A stretch of DNA of 64,000 bases, taken from contig NZ_BDAM01000003.1 of NCBI RefSeq assembly GCF_001895045.1, positions 248,001-312,000 on the forward strand, written 5' to 3'. The translations under genes and the position numbers were made by a program. Of this stretch, positions 8,233-17,214 are shown piece by piece. Below the pieces are notes generated by a model. The model was not told where the DNA came from. It did not search any database and worked only from the letters and a program-made list of their open reading frames with translations. Each line of letters opens with the position of its first letter. The first letter of the stretch is position 1. The DNA comes from Rhodococcus coprophilus NBRC 100603. GTDB lineage: Bacteria > Actinomycetota > Actinomycetes > Mycobacteriales > Mycobacteriaceae.

Positions 8233-9138
8233 TTATTCACGCACGTACAGGCGAAGGGTCACGTAAGAAGTCAACGCCGCCATTCCGACCCCGACGAGCA
8301 CGAGGAACGGGGCCACGAGCAGGATGTCGCTGTCGGTGATCCGGGCGACGATGTTCGCCTCGTACACCTCGGAGAGCATGCCGTCGACGAACACGCTCTT
8401 GGCGGTGAACAGCCCGGCGATCGCCAGTGCGGCACCGACGACGGCTGCGACGACGGCTTCGAGCAGGAACGGCAGCTGGGTGTACCAGCGGGTCGCGCCG
8501 ACGAGCCTCATGATGCCGACCTCGGTGCGACGCGTGAACGCCGCGATCTGCACCATGTTCGCGATGAGCAGCACGGCCGCGACGGCCTGGATCGTGGCGA
8601 TCGCGAAGGCGGCGTTTCGGATACCGCCGAGCACGCCGAAGAGTCGTTCCACGAGATCCTGCTGGTTGAGGACGCTGTCGACTCCAGGGCGCGTCCCGAA
8701 CTCGTCCTGGATCAAGGCGAAGCGGTCCGGGTCCGACATCTTGATCTTGAACGAAGCGGGGAAGCTGTCGGCACTCACCAGTTCGGCGAGCTCGGGTTGA
8801 TCGGCGAACACCCGGTCGGTCGCGTCGGCCACCGCGTCGTCGCGGCTGAGGTACTGCACCGACACCACGTCTTCGGTGTTCTCGATGTCGCTGCGCAACG
8901 TGCTGCACAGGTCCTGCTCGCACTCGGGGTCGAGCGAGGAGATGTCATCGGTGAGGAACACCTGGACCTCCACTCGGTCGAGGAAGATCTGCTGCGTCTT
9001 ACCCGCCATCTGGACCACCAGCAGACCTGCGCCGAACAACGCGAGAGAGATGGCGGTGGTGAGAATCATCGCGATCGTCATGGTGAGGTTGCGGCGCAGG
9101 CCGGTAGTGACCTCGCTGAACAGGAAGCTGGCACGCAT
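8233..9138 (-). CDS. ftsX: Cell division protein FtsX
   Basis: Membrane subunit of the FtsEX complex, which links cytoplasmic ATP hydrolysis to activation of peptidoglycan hydrolases (in mycobacteria, RipC) at the septum. The ATG at 9136-9138 gives 301 residues, the usual size. There is an N-terminal membrane segment (TMTIAMILTTAISLALFGAG), a large extracellular domain carrying the pair PECEQDLC, and three C-terminal membrane helices preceded by NMVQIAAFTRRTEVGIMRLV, the MacB/FtsX permease signature. It lies 50 bases after ftsE. Confidence 0.95.
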   Translation of the reverse strand: MRASFLFSEVTTGLRRNLTMTIAMILTTAISLALFGAGLLVVQMAGKTQQIFLDRVEVQVFLTDDISSLDPECEQDLCSTLRSDIENTEDVVSVQYLSRDDAVADATDRVFADQPELAELVSADSFPASFKIKMSDPDRFALIQDEFGTRPGVDSVLNQQDLVERLFGVLGGIRNAAFAIATIQAVAAVLLIANMVQIAAFTRRTEVGIMRLVGATRWYTQLPFLLEAVVAAVVGAALAIAGLFTAKSVFVDGMLSEVYEANIVARITDSDILLVAPFLVLVGVGMAALTSYVTLRLYVRE

Positions 9139-9188
9139 CGGGGTGTGGATCCTTCGGTTGCCGGATGGAACGCGGAGCGGGACTCGGA

Positions 9189-9878
9189 CTAGCGGCCGAC
9201 GCCGTAGACGCCGCGTGCCTCGTCGCGGACGAGACGCCCGAGATCGAGTTCGACGACCCGCCGCCGCATCGAGTCGACGATGTGGTGATCGTGGGTCGCC
9301 ATGAGGACTGTCGTTCCGGTGCGGTTGATGCGCTCGAGCAACAGCATGATGTCCTGGCTGGTCTCGGGGTCGAGGTTGCCGGTGGGTTCGTCTGCCATCA
9401 GCACGAGAGGCCGGTTGACGAACGCCCGCGCGATGGCGACGCGCTGCTGCTCGCCGCCGGACAGTTCCGCGGGAAGCCGGTCCGCCTTGCCCGACAGCCC
9501 GACGAGTTCGAGGACCTCGGGGACGGTGCGCTCGATCACCGAGCGGGGCTTTCCGATCACTTCGAGCGCGAACGAGATGTTCTCGGCAACCGTCTTGCGC
9601 TGCAGGAGCCGGAAGTCCTGGAACACGCACCCCAGGTTTTGGCGCAGTTTCGGCACCCGGCGGCCGGAGAGCCGATTGACGTGGAAATCCGCCACGTGGA
9701 TTTCGCCGCTGGTGGGCCGGTCCTCCCGCAACAGCAGCCGCAGGAACGTCGACTTACCGGAGCCGGACGGCCCGATGAGAAAGACGAACTCGCCCTTCTC
9801 CACTTCGACCGACACGTTGTCGAGGGCAGGACGCGTGGACGTCTTGTAGGACTTGGACACATTCTCCAGCCGGATCAC
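9189..9878 (-). CDS. ftsE: Cell division ATP-binding protein FtsE
   Basis: ATPase of the FtsEX complex, 229 residues as expected. It has Walker [10 protein letters not shown] near residue 36, Q-loop context VFQDFRLL, signature [15 protein letters not shown] near 140, Walker [14 protein letters not shown], and H-loop ATHDHHIV. It acts at the cytoplasmic face with FtsX to control cell-wall hydrolases during division. The gene is in the minus-strand cluster prfB, mscS, proline-rich protein, ftsE, ftsX, smpB, the same order as in M. tuberculosis Rv3105c-Rv3100c. Confidence 0.97.
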   Translation of the reverse strand: MIRLENVSKSYKTSTRPALDNVSVEVEKGEFVFLIGPSGSGKSTFLRLLLREDRPTSGEIHVADFHVNRLSGRRVPKLRQNLGCVFQDFRLLQRKTVAENISFALEVIGKPRSVIERTVPEVLELVGLSGKADRLPAELSGGEQQRVAIARAFVNRPLVLMADEPTGNLDPETSQDIMLLLERINRTGTTVLMATHDHHIVDSMRRRVVELDLGRLVRDEARGVYGVGR

Positions 9879-9909
9879 GACGCCATGCTAGCCGTTACCT
9901 CACGGTGAC

Positions 9910-10368
9910 CTACTGTCCCGGCTCTCCGGTCTCGGACGTGTCGTTCTGCTCGTTCACGGACGGAAGGCCCGGAATCTGCAGATCGAAGGGCATCTGCCTG
10001 GTCGTGGTGGTCGTGGGCGCCGGCGCAGAAGGCACCGTCCTCGTGGTGGTCGGCGCGCCCGGGGTCGACGGCACAGTCGTCGCCGTCACGGGCGGCGGTG
10101 TGCCGGTCCCGCTCGGATCAGGGGTCACCGTCGGAGGCAGCGTCGCCGACGGTGCGGTCGACGCGGGAGGCACATACGGAACGTAGGGCGTATCGGAGAT
10201 GATCACGGCCGACGGCGGAACCTCCGCCGGCTTGTCGGGCTGGTTGAGGAACAGGTAGAGCATCCACAGCGCGACCCACAGCAAACACAGCCCGAGGGTT
10301 GCGGTGCGCACCTTCCCACCGAACAGGTGGGAAGGGATGCGCGACCAGAACGGCTTCTCGTCGCTCAC
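9910..10368 (-). CDS. Proline/threonine-rich single-pass membrane protein
   Basis: A 152-residue protein with a short basic cytoplasmic N-terminus (about 25 residues), one membrane segment (TATLGLCLLWVALWMLYLFL), and an extended extracellular tail rich in Pro, Thr and Ser, such as TPPPVTATTVPSTPGAPTTT. No enzymatic motif is present. The ATG overlaps the end of the MscS gene by four bases, so the two are translationally coupled. M. tuberculosis Rv3103c, a proline-rich membrane protein, occupies the same place. The tail could span the periplasm to reach peptidoglycan, in keeping with the FtsEX neighbours; that is inference. Confidence 0.75.
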   Translation of the reverse strand: MSDEKPFWSRIPSHLFGGKVRTATLGLCLLWVALWMLYLFLNQPDKPAEVPPSAVIISDTPYVPYVPPASTAPSATLPPTVTPDPSGTGTPPPVTATTVPSTPGAPTTTRTVPSAPAPTTTTTRQMPFDLQIPGLPSVNEQNDTSETGEPGQ

Positions 10369-11249
10369 TGGGCCTCCGACCGGTCGACGACACTCGCGGT
10401 GCCGAGTTGCGGGGTGACGGTGATCCCTTGGACCCGCAGGGCACGCGCGATCCGTGCGCGGAGCAGGCGGCCCACCTGGAACTGTTTGCCGGGAAGTGTA
10501 CGAGCGACCATCCGCACGCTGAGCTGATCGACCTCGAGGCTTTCGACGCCCATCACGCTGGGTTCGTCGAGAAGCAGTTCGCGTACTCGGGTGTCGTTGT
10601 ACGCGGCGACGCCCACCTCGCGCAGGATGTCGGTGACATCGGAGATGTCGGCGCTGACCGGAATCGGCACGTCGACCACTGCGCGCGCCCAGTCCTTCGA
10701 CAGGTTGATCGCCTTGTTGATCTGGCCGTTCGGCACGATGATCACCTCGCCGGCGGTGCTCCGCACCCGGGTGACCCGCAACGTCACGTCTTCGACGGTG
10801 CCGACGGCGTCCTCGGAGGCGCCCGTGACGGAGATCTGGACGGTGTCACCGAACCCGTACTGCCGTTCGGTGATGATGAAGAAACCGGCGAGGATGTCCT
10901 GGACGATGCGCTGGGCACCGAAACCGAGCGCGGCACCGATCACGGTCGCCGGCGCCACCAGAGTTCCGAGCGGCAATTCGAGGTAATCGAAGACCTTCAG
11001 CGTCGCGATGATGTAGATGAACGAGATCAGCATCCAGGTGACGACCTGCGCCATCGAATGGCGATGCTTGGTTGCCTCCGACCGGACGAGGTCGTCGGAT
11101 TGTTCGTAGTTCTCGTCGATGCGCCGGGTGATCCGCTCGCCGCCCCAGGACACGAACCGGGCGACCAACGTCGCGCCCAGCACGGTCAGAACGATGAGCA
11201 GCCCGTTGCTCGACAGCCAAGCGAGGAGACTACTCCCGGGAAACACCAC
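10365..11249 (-). CDS. MscS-family mechanosensitive channel
   Basis: A 294-residue small-conductance mechanosensitive channel protein. It has a hydrophobic N-terminus (about residues 8-30), a second membrane helix around MAQVVTWMLISFIYIIATL, and the pore-lining third helix APATVIGAALGFGAQRIVQD with regular Gly/Ala spacing. A beta domain follows, carrying the family motif VIIVPNGQINKAINLS, and then a C-terminal alpha/beta vestibule. It releases osmolytes on hypo-osmotic shock. A GTG start at 11247-11249 is used. It lies 21 bases after prfB and overlaps the downstream proline-rich protein gene by four bases. Confidence 0.88.
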   Translation of the reverse strand: MVFPGSSLLAWLSSNGLLIVLTVLGATLVARFVSWGGERITRRIDENYEQSDDLVRSEATKHRHSMAQVVTWMLISFIYIIATLKVFDYLELPLGTLVAPATVIGAALGFGAQRIVQDILAGFFIITERQYGFGDTVQISVTGASEDAVGTVEDVTLRVTRVRSTAGEVIIVPNGQINKAINLSKDWARAVVDVPIPVSADISDVTDILREVGVAAYNDTRVRELLLDEPSVMGVESLEVDQLSVRMVARTLPGKQFQVGRLLRARIARALRVQGITVTPQLGTASVVDRSEAQ

Positions 11250-11270
11250 GCGACCGCCTCTCGCCCCACA

Positions 11271-12398
11271 TCACGACTTCTGTTCCTCCCGCATCCGCCA
11301 GCGGATCCCGGCTTCGAGGAAACCGTCGATGTCGCCGTCGAGCACAGCGGACGGGTTGTTGACCTCGTACTCGGTACGCAGGTCCTTGACCATCTGGTAC
11401 GGATGCAGCACGTACGACCGCATCTGGTTGCCCCAGGAGCTGCCGCCGTCGCCCTTGAGCGCATCCATCTCCGCGCGCTCTTCCTTGCGCTTGCGCTCGA
11501 GCAGCTTGGCCTGCAGCACGCGCATCGCGGCAACCTTGTTCTGCAACTGCGACTTCTCGTTCTGACACGTCACGACGATGCCGGTCGGGATGTGGGTCAG
11601 GCGCACCGCGGAGTCGGTGGTGTTGACCGACTGTCCGCCCGGGCCGGACGAACGGTAGACGTCGACGCGCACGTCGTTCTCGTCCACCTCGATGTGGTCG
11701 GTGGTCTCCACCACGGGAAGCACCTCGACCTCCGCGAAGGACGTCTGACGACGGCCCTGGTTGTCGAACGGGCTGATACGCACGAGGCGGTGCGTTCCCA
11801 TCTCTACCGAGAGCGTCCCGTAGGTGTACGGCGCCTTGACGGTGAAGGTCGCAGACTTGATGCCCGCTTCCTCCGCATACGACGTGTCGTAGACCTCCAC
11901 GCCGTAGCCGTGCTTGTCGGCCCAGCGGATGTACATGCGCATGAGCATCTCGGCCCAGTCCGCGGCGTCGATTCCGCCTGCACCGGCGCGGATGTTGACG
12001 AGAGCGTCGCGCTGGTCGTACTCGCCCGACAGCAGCGTCCGCACCTCCATCGCCTGGATGTCGACCCGCAGGCTCGCCCGTTCGGCGTCGGCGTCGGCGT
12101 GCGCAGCGACGGCGGCTTCGCCCTCTTCGCCTTCGGCCAGCTCGTAGAGCACCGGCAGGTCGTCGAGCCGCTCGCGCAGGTTCTCGACGCGTCGCAACTC
12201 GCCCTGCGCGTGCGACAGCTCGCTGGTCACCTTCTGCGCGTGTTCCTGGTTGTTCCACAGTTCGGGATCCGCGGCCTGGTGTTCGAGTTCGTCGATCCGG
12301 CGGCGCAACTCCTCGACGTCGAGGACGGACTCCACGGTCCGGAGGGTCGTATCGAGCTCGGCCAGGTCTGCGGAAACATCGGGGTGCACGATTTTCAA
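11271..12398 (-). CDS. prfB: Peptide chain release factor 2
   Basis: Recognises UGA and UAA stop codons and triggers peptide release. The catalytic GGQ lies in [18 protein letters not shown] near residue 240, and the RF2-type stop-recognition tripeptide SPF lies in [13 protein letters not shown] near 195. The gene is one continuous frame of 375 codons, so the programmed +1 frameshift found in many bacterial prfB genes is absent, as usual in actinobacteria. The start is uncertain: a TTG at 12396-12398 or a GTG at 12387-12389, neither with a good ribosome site. A TACCCT hexamer (12398-12403) eight bases before the GTG could drive a leaderless transcript from that GTG. Confidence 0.95.
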   Translation of the reverse strand: MKIVHPDVSADLAELDTTLRTVESVLDVEELRRRIDELEHQAADPELWNNQEHAQKVTSELSHAQGELRRVENLRERLDDLPVLYELAEGEEGEAAVAAHADADAERASLRVDIQAMEVRTLLSGEYDQRDALVNIRAGAGGIDAADWAEMLMRMYIRWADKHGYGVEVYDTSYAEEAGIKSATFTVKAPYTYGTLSVEMGTHRLVRISPFDNQGRRQTSFAEVEVLPVVETTDHIEVDENDVRVDVYRSSGPGGQSVNTTDSAVRLTHIPTGIVVTCQNEKSQLQNKVAAMRVLQAKLLERKRKEERAEMDALKGDGGSSWGNQMRSYVLHPYQMVKDLRTEYEVNNPSAVLDGDIDGFLEAGIRWRMREEQKS

Positions 12399-12408
12399 GG
12401 GTAGCCGC

Positions 12409-12414
12409 TAGCGT
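12409..12414 (+). promoter_or_regulatory. Candidate leaderless -10 element of hisN
   Basis: TAGCGT fits the actinobacterial -10 pattern TANNNT and ends seven bases before the hisN ATG; no purine-rich ribosome site lies between. Transcription would start at the A of the ATG. Only 23 bases separate hisN from the divergent prfB start. Confidence 0.5.
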
Positions 12415-12421
12415 TTCCTCC

Positions 12422-13210
12422 ATGCCCACCGACTACACCGCAGATCTGGACCTCGCCCTCCGCCTCGCCGACGACGCGGATGCGATCACCCGCAACCGCT
12501 TCGGCGCGCTCGACCTCGAGGTCGACGACAAGCCGGATCTCACCCCTGTGTCGGACGCCGATCTCGCCGTCGAACGGTCGGTGCGTGAGGTTCTCGGGAC
12601 CGAGCGACCCGGTGATGCGGTGCTCGGGGAGGAGTTCGGCGGCGACGCGGTGTTCTCCGGCCGGCAATGGGTCGTAGACCCGATCGACGGCACCAAGAAC
12701 TTCGTCCGGGGCGTTCCGGTGTGGGCGACGTTGATCTCTCTGCTCGACGACGGAGTGCCGGTCGTCGGGGTGGTGAGCGCTCCGGCCCTGAATCGGCGCT
12801 GGTGGGCTGCCGCCGGCGCGGGTGCCTTCGTCTCGTACGACTCGGGAACGCCGCGGCGACTTGCGGTGTCGCAGGTGCGAGCACCCGAATCCGCGTCGCT
12901 GAGCTTCTCGAGTCTGAGCGGCTGGCGAGAGCGGGGCCTGCGGGAGCAGTTCGTCGCACTCACCGACGAGGTGTGGCGGGTGCGCGCGTACGGCGACTTC
13001 TTTTCGTACTGCCTGCTGGCGGAAGGCGCGGTCGAGATCGCGCTCGAACCGGAGGTGTCGCTGTGGGACCTTGCGGCGCTGGACGTACTGGTTCGGGAGG
13101 CGGGCGGACGGTTCACGAATCTCGAGGGCGCCCCCGGCCCCCACGGTGGCAGCGCGATCGCGACCAACGGGCACCTGCACGACGAGGTTCTCGCGCGCCT
13201 GCGACCATAA
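12422..13210 (+). CDS. hisN: Histidinol-phosphatase, inositol-monophosphatase-like
   Basis: Hydrolyses L-histidinol phosphate in histidine biosynthesis. The 262-residue protein belongs to the Mg2+-dependent inositol monophosphatase superfamily: metal-binding Glu in LGEEFGGD near residue 65, [12 protein letters not shown] near 85, and the C-terminal [17 protein letters not shown] near 217. The [14 protein letters not shown] region fits the HisN subfamily (M. tuberculosis Rv3137) rather than generic SuhB. It is transcribed away from prfB and lies upstream of fadE24, as in mycobacteria. Confidence 0.9.
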   Translation: MPTDYTADLDLALRLADDADAITRNRFGALDLEVDDKPDLTPVSDADLAVERSVREVLGTERPGDAVLGEEFGGDAVFSGRQWVVDPIDGTKNFVRGVPVWATLISLLDDGVPVVGVVSAPALNRRWWAAAGAGAFVSYDSGTPRRLAVSQVRAPESASLSFSSLSGWRERGLREQFVALTDEVWRVRAYGDFFSYCLLAEGAVEIALEPEVSLWDLAALDVLVREAGGRFTNLEGAPGPHGGSAIATNGHLHDEVLARLRP

Positions 13211-13238
13211 CAAGATCAGGGCGATGCGGCCCGGAGAA

Positions 13239-13278
13239 CTTACCCAATAGTAGACACCGCACCTTACTCAGAAGTAAG
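13239..13278 (+). promoter_or_regulatory. Two-copy inverted-repeat operator upstream of fadE24-fadE23
   Basis: A perfect inverted repeat CTTACTCAGAAGTAAG (13263-13278; 6-bp arms, 4-bp spacer) is preceded at 13239-13254 by a degenerate copy, CTTACCCAATAGTAGA, that matches at 11 of 16 positions. The size and symmetry fit a TetR-family dimer site. It ends 43 bases before the fadE24 ATG. The regulator is not identified. Confidence 0.6.
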
Positions 13279-13321
13279 ATCGGTGATCGTCCGCTCCCGC
13301 ATCGAGAAACCTCTGGTGATC

Positions 13322-14707
13322 ATGAGCAAGCAAGACAGCGTGCCCCGGAAGACACCTCGCGACACCTCCGCCGTCGGCCTGAACCCCTTCAAACGCGACG
13401 CGATGGGGGCCGCGATGCGCGTGCTCACCCGGATCACCGGGTCCGAGCTCGCCGACCGGTACAACATCCGCCAGACCATCGACCGGGTGACGTACCAGTC
13501 CACCAAGACCGGCTTCAAGACCCTCGGCGCCGCGACCCGGACCTTCAAGAAGGTCTCGGGCGGCAGCGCGCCGCAGCGGCTGACGACGGCGAAGAACGCC
13601 GACTTCTTCGACCTCACCCCCACCGACGACCAGCAGATGATCACCGAAACCGTGCGCGAGTTCGCCGCGGAGATCATTCGCCCGGCCGCCTACGACGCCG
13701 ATGCCGCCGCGGCCGCCCCGGCCGACCTGCTCGCGCGCGCGGCCGAACTCGGCATCACCATGGTCAATGTTCCCGAGGCGTTCGACGGGGTCGCGACCGA
13801 GCGCGGGGTCGTCACCAACGCCCTCGTCGCCGAGGCGCTCGCGCACGGCGACATGGGTCTGGCACTTCCGATCCTCGCCCCGAGCGGCGTCGCCGTCGCG
13901 CTCACACAGTGGGGCACGGACGAGCAGCAGCAGACCTACCTGCCCGCCTTCGCGAGCGAGGACGTACCGCAGGCGTCGGTGGTGGTCGCGGAACCTCGCG
14001 CACTGTTCGACCCGTTCGCCTTGGAGACCAAGGCCGTACGCTCCCCCAGCGGCTACCGCCTCAACGGCGTCAAGGCGCTCGTGCCGGCCGCGGGCAGCGC
14101 GGAACTGTTCATCGTCGCAGCAGAACTCGACGGCAAGCCGTCGTTCTTCATCGTCGAGGCGAAGAGCAAGGGCGTTGTCATCGAGGCCGATCCGAGCATG
14201 GGTCTTCGCGCCGCGGGACTCGGACGCCTGCTGCTCGAGGACGTCGCGGTCCCGCAGTCCGCGCTTCTCGGCGACGAGAACCCCGACGTGCGAGCCGAGC
14301 AGTACGCCGACGCGGTGCGCCTGTCACGTCTCGGCTGGGCGTCGCTCGCGCTCGGCACCTCCCAGGCCGTCCTGGATTACGTGGTGCCCTACGTCAACGA
14401 GCGCCACGCGTTCGGCGAACCGGTCAGCCACCGTCAGGCTGTCGCGTTCATGGTCGCCGATATCAAGATCGAACTGGACGGCATGCGCCTGGTGACCCTG
14501 CGCGGAGCCTCCCGCGCAGAGCAGGGGCTCTCGTTCGCCCGCGAGGCCGCACTCGCCCGCAAGCTCGCCACGGACAAGGGCATGAAGATCGGCCTCGACG
14601 GTGTGCAACTGCTCGGAGGCCACGGTTTCACGAAGGAACATCCCGTCGAGCGCTGGTACCGCGACCTGCGTGCCATCGGTGTCGCCGAAGGCGTCGTCCT
14701 CATCTGA
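13322..14707 (+). CDS. fadE24: Acyl-CoA dehydrogenase, FadE24-like subunit
   Basis: Flavin-dependent alpha,beta-dehydrogenase of acyl-CoA thioesters. The ATG at 13322 gives 461 residues and starts MSKQDSVPRK; an upstream in-frame ATG at 13283 is less likely. An N-terminal extension of about 85 residues precedes the acyl-CoA dehydrogenase fold (DDQQMITETVREFAAEIIRP onward). The C-terminal helical domain contains LGWASLALGTSQAVLDYV and QLLGGHGFTKEHPVERWYRD. It is followed after 28 bases by fadE23. Paired fadE genes in mycobacteria encode heteromeric dehydrogenases in which one subunit lacks parts of the FAD or catalytic site, so the two products probably assemble together. The preferred acyl chain is unknown. 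Confidence 0.88.
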   Translation: MSKQDSVPRKTPRDTSAVGLNPFKRDAMGAAMRVLTRITGSELADRYNIRQTIDRVTYQSTKTGFKTLGAATRTFKKVSGGSAPQRLTTAKNADFFDLTPTDDQQMITETVREFAAEIIRPAAYDADAAAAAPADLLARAAELGITMVNVPEAFDGVATERGVVTNALVAEALAHGDMGLALPILAPSGVAVALTQWGTDEQQQTYLPAFASEDVPQASVVVAEPRALFDPFALETKAVRSPSGYRLNGVKALVPAAGSAELFIVAAELDGKPSFFIVEAKSKGVVIEADPSMGLRAAGLGRLLLEDVAVPQSALLGDENPDVRAEQYADAVRLSRLGWASLALGTSQAVLDYVVPYVNERHAFGEPVSHRQAVAFMVADIKIELDGMRLVTLRGASRAEQGLSFAREAALARKLATDKGMKIGLDGVQLLGGHGFTKEHPVERWYRDLRAIGVAEGVVLI

Positions 14708-14735
14708 GCGGCCCGATCCGAACAAGGAACCTGTG

Positions 14736-15950
14736 ATGATCAATCTCGAACTTCCCAAGAAGCTCAAGGCCTCCGCGAACCAGGCCCACCAGGTCGCCGC
14801 GCAGATCTTCCGTCCCATCTCCCGCAAGTACGATCTCGCCGAGCACGAGTACCCCGTCGAACTCGACACGATGGCGGCGATGGTCGAAGGGCTCAACGAC
14901 TCGGGTCAAGGTGCCGCGGGCGCGACGCTCGGTCGCGATGCGAAAGCCAAGTCCGACGGCGCGGCCGGAAACCTCAACGGCGGCAACATGGCCGGGCTCC
15001 TGAACGTCATCGAAACCTGCTGGGGCGACGTGGGCCTGACCCTGTCCATCCCGTATCAGGGCCTGGGCAACTCCGCCATCGCGGCCGTCGCCACCGACGA
15101 ACAACTCGAGCGTTTCGGCAAGGTGTGGGCATCGATGGCCATCACCGAACCGGGGTTCGGGTCGGACTCCGCCGCCGTGACCACGACCGCCGTACTCGAC
15201 GGCGACGAATGGGTTCTCAACGGCGAGAAGATCTTCGTCACCGCCGGTGAGCGTTCCACGCACGTGGTGGTGTGGGCGACCGTCGACAAGTCCAAGGGCC
15301 GTGCCGCGATCAAGTCGTTCGTCGTCCCGCGGGAAGCCCCGGGGCTGAGCGTCGCCCGGCTCGAACACAAGCTCGGCATCAAGGCGTCCGACACGGCGGT
15401 CCTGCTGCTCGACAACTGCCGCATCCCCAAGGACAATATCCTCGGCTCCCCCGAGGTGAACGCCGAAAAGGGTTTCGCCGGGGTCATGCAGACCTTCGAC
15501 AACACCCGCCCGATCGTCGCGGGTATGGCGATCGGTCTCGGCCGCGCGGTGCTCGAGGAGTTGCGCGCCATCCTGAAGGACGCCGGGGTCGAGGTGTCCT
15601 ACGATGTGCCCGCCAACAATCAGCACGCGGCAGCAGCCGAATTCCTTGCGCTCGAAGCAGATTGGGAAGCCGCGTATCTGCTCGCCCTCCGGGCGACGTG
15701 GATGGCCGACAACAAGAAGCCCAACTCGCTCGAGGCGTCGATCTCCAAAGCGAAGGCCGGACGTACCGGTACGGCCGTATCGCTCAAGGCAGTCGAACTG
15801 GCCGGAACGTACGGCTACTCGGAGCGCCCCCTGCTCGAGAAGTGGTCGCGCGACTCGAAGATTCTCGACATCTTCGAAGGCACCCAGCAGATCCAGCAGC
15901 TCATCGTCGCACGACGCGTGCTGGGCAAGACCTCGGCTGAGCTGAAATAA
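14736..15950 (+). CDS. fadE23: Acyl-CoA dehydrogenase, FadE23-like subunit
   Basis: Second subunit of the probable FadE23/24 heteromer, 404 residues, close to the normal acyl-CoA dehydrogenase length. It has the FAD-binding motif AITEPGFGSDSAAVTTTA, the middle-domain segment WVLNGEKIFVTAGERSTH, and the C-terminal signature YGYSERPLLEKWSRDSKILD with FEGTQQIQQLIVARRVLG at the end. The ATG at 14736 has AAGGAAC upstream; a longer frame from 14601 would start inside fadE24. The pair is transcribed behind the two-copy operator and ends at a 13-bp hairpin. Confidence 0.9.
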   Translation: MINLELPKKLKASANQAHQVAAQIFRPISRKYDLAEHEYPVELDTMAAMVEGLNDSGQGAAGATLGRDAKAKSDGAAGNLNGGNMAGLLNVIETCWGDVGLTLSIPYQGLGNSAIAAVATDEQLERFGKVWASMAITEPGFGSDSAAVTTTAVLDGDEWVLNGEKIFVTAGERSTHVVVWATVDKSKGRAAIKSFVVPREAPGLSVARLEHKLGIKASDTAVLLLDNCRIPKDNILGSPEVNAEKGFAGVMQTFDNTRPIVAGMAIGLGRAVLEELRAILKDAGVEVSYDVPANNQHAAAAEFLALEADWEAAYLLALRATWMADNKKPNSLEASISKAKAGRTGTAVSLKAVELAGTYGYSERPLLEKWSRDSKILDIFEGTQQIQQLIVARRVLGKTSAELK

Positions 15951-15972
15951 CCTGCGCCGCAACAGAACGGAC

Positions 15973-16004
15973 TGACGGGCGGCACCGAGTGGTGCCGCCC
16001 GTCA
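15973..16004. terminator. Hairpin between convergent fadE23 and mycolyltransferase genes
   Basis: TGACGGGCGGCAC and GTGCCGCCCGTCA form a 13-bp stem around a 6-base loop (CGAGTG). There is no T-tract, so it is a probable actinobacterial-type or bidirectional terminator serving both convergent genes. Confidence 0.6.
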
Positions 16005-16018
16005 CTCGTCTCAGGGAA

Positions 16019-17002
16019 TCAGCGGGCGCGGAGTGCGTCCAGGATGTGGGGTCGCGCGCGCCACAGTTCCTCGGACCAGTACGGCCAGCTGTGGGTGCCG
16101 ACGTTCGGGAAGCTGTACGCCGCACCGATACCCAGGCTGTCCAGCCGCGCCTGGAACGCCCGCGTGGTAGCAAGCGACAACGCTTCGAGTCCCATGCCGT
16201 TGGCGGTGTTGACGACGTCCACCATATTCTCGACCCGGTTGGCGTATCCGGGGATCCCGCTACCCGCGGAGATGTACATCGGCAGCCCGCGCAGGCCCTC
16301 GGCCTGCGTATACGGGTCGTTGCGGGCCCAGGACTCGTCCCAGGGCGGTCCGTACATCGCATCGACGTTGTAGAGCCCGGCGTCGAGCATCGCGATCCGG
16401 ATCGCGGAGCGCATGCCCGGAGCATTGAGCCAGAGATACCCGGAGAAGGATGCGGCGAACTTGAACTGGTCGCGGTGGTGCGCGGCGAGGTTCAGCGCCG
16501 CGGTGCCGCCCATCGACAAGCCGGCGATGCCGGTGCGGCTGCGGTCCACGCCGCGCCCGGCGAGCGCTGCAGGCAGGTGACGAGTCAGGAACGTCTCCCA
16601 CTTGTACGTCACACCCTGCTGGTTGAAGTTGCTGGCGTTGTACCAGTCGCTATACCAACTGGACTCGCCGCCCACCGGCATCACAAGCGTGACGTTGTCG
16701 AGCGCGAACTGTTCGAAGGCGTTCGTCTCGAACGACCACGCGTTGGCATCCGGACGGGCGCGCATACCGTCGAGCAGGTACAGCGACGCGCTGCCTCCCC
16801 GCTTCGCCCACTGCACCTGGCACTTGATCGGGCCCATCTCCGAGTTCACCCAGATCTCTTCGTACCCTCCCGGGGGTACTGCTCGCGCCACTGCCGGCAC
16901 CGAGGTGGACAGGGCGGTGGCGCCGGCGAGTCCGGCTGCGCCCGCAAGCGCGGTCTTGAGCATCGTTCGCCTACTGAGCGGGGAGTTGTCGGAGCGGGTC
17001 AC
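16019..17002 (-). CDS. Mycolyltransferase (antigen 85-type esterase), exported
   Basis: Transfers mycolates between trehalose mycolates and arabinogalactan outside the cell; its presence supports a mycolic-acid-bearing host. The twin-arginine-like signal SRRTMLKTALAGAAGLAGAT is followed by a mature alpha/beta hydrolase domain. It shows the oxyanion region LLDGMRARPDANAW, the nucleophile motif GLSMGGTAALNLA, and the C-terminal catalytic His in GTHSWPYWSEEL. The GTG at 17000-17002 gives 327 residues with the signal close to the N-terminus; an in-frame start at 17059 is possible. It is one of several paralogues expected in Rhodococcus, so I do not assign a specific Fbp number. Confidence 0.88.
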   Translation of the reverse strand: MTRSDNSPLSRRTMLKTALAGAAGLAGATALSTSVPAVARAVPPGGYEEIWVNSEMGPIKCQVQWAKRGGSASLYLLDGMRARPDANAWSFETNAFEQFALDNVTLVMPVGGESSWYSDWYNASNFNQQGVTYKWETFLTRHLPAALAGRGVDRSRTGIAGLSMGGTAALNLAAHHRDQFKFAASFSGYLWLNAPGMRSAIRIAMLDAGLYNVDAMYGPPWDESWARNDPYTQAEGLRGLPMYISAGSGIPGYANRVENMVDVVNTANGMGLEALSLATTRAFQARLDSLGIGAAYSFPNVGTHSWPYWSEELWRARPHILDALRAR

Positions 17003-17214
17003 GAGGAGCACCTGCACCCTTTCTGTGGGCATGTCACCCACGGACGGTCGGTCGGGCATTCACTTGTGCATCGATGCCCGTTGCGCCCGTATTACCCGGC
17101 TCCGCACCCCATGACCGGAAACCCCCAGGTAGCGACCGTCCCGGAGTGAGATGTCCCACGACCACCCTCAGGGTGTGGCACGACCCCGGGCATGAATTCG
17201 GACATTCCGGTATA

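Noticed and set aside
11271-12398. Programmed +1 frameshift in prfB
   Set aside because: The gene is one uninterrupted frame from start to stop, with no early in-frame UGA.
10299-12404. A 701-codon plus-strand frame opposite mscS and prfB
   Set aside because: No recognisable motif; it mirrors the codon pattern of the real genes on the other strand.
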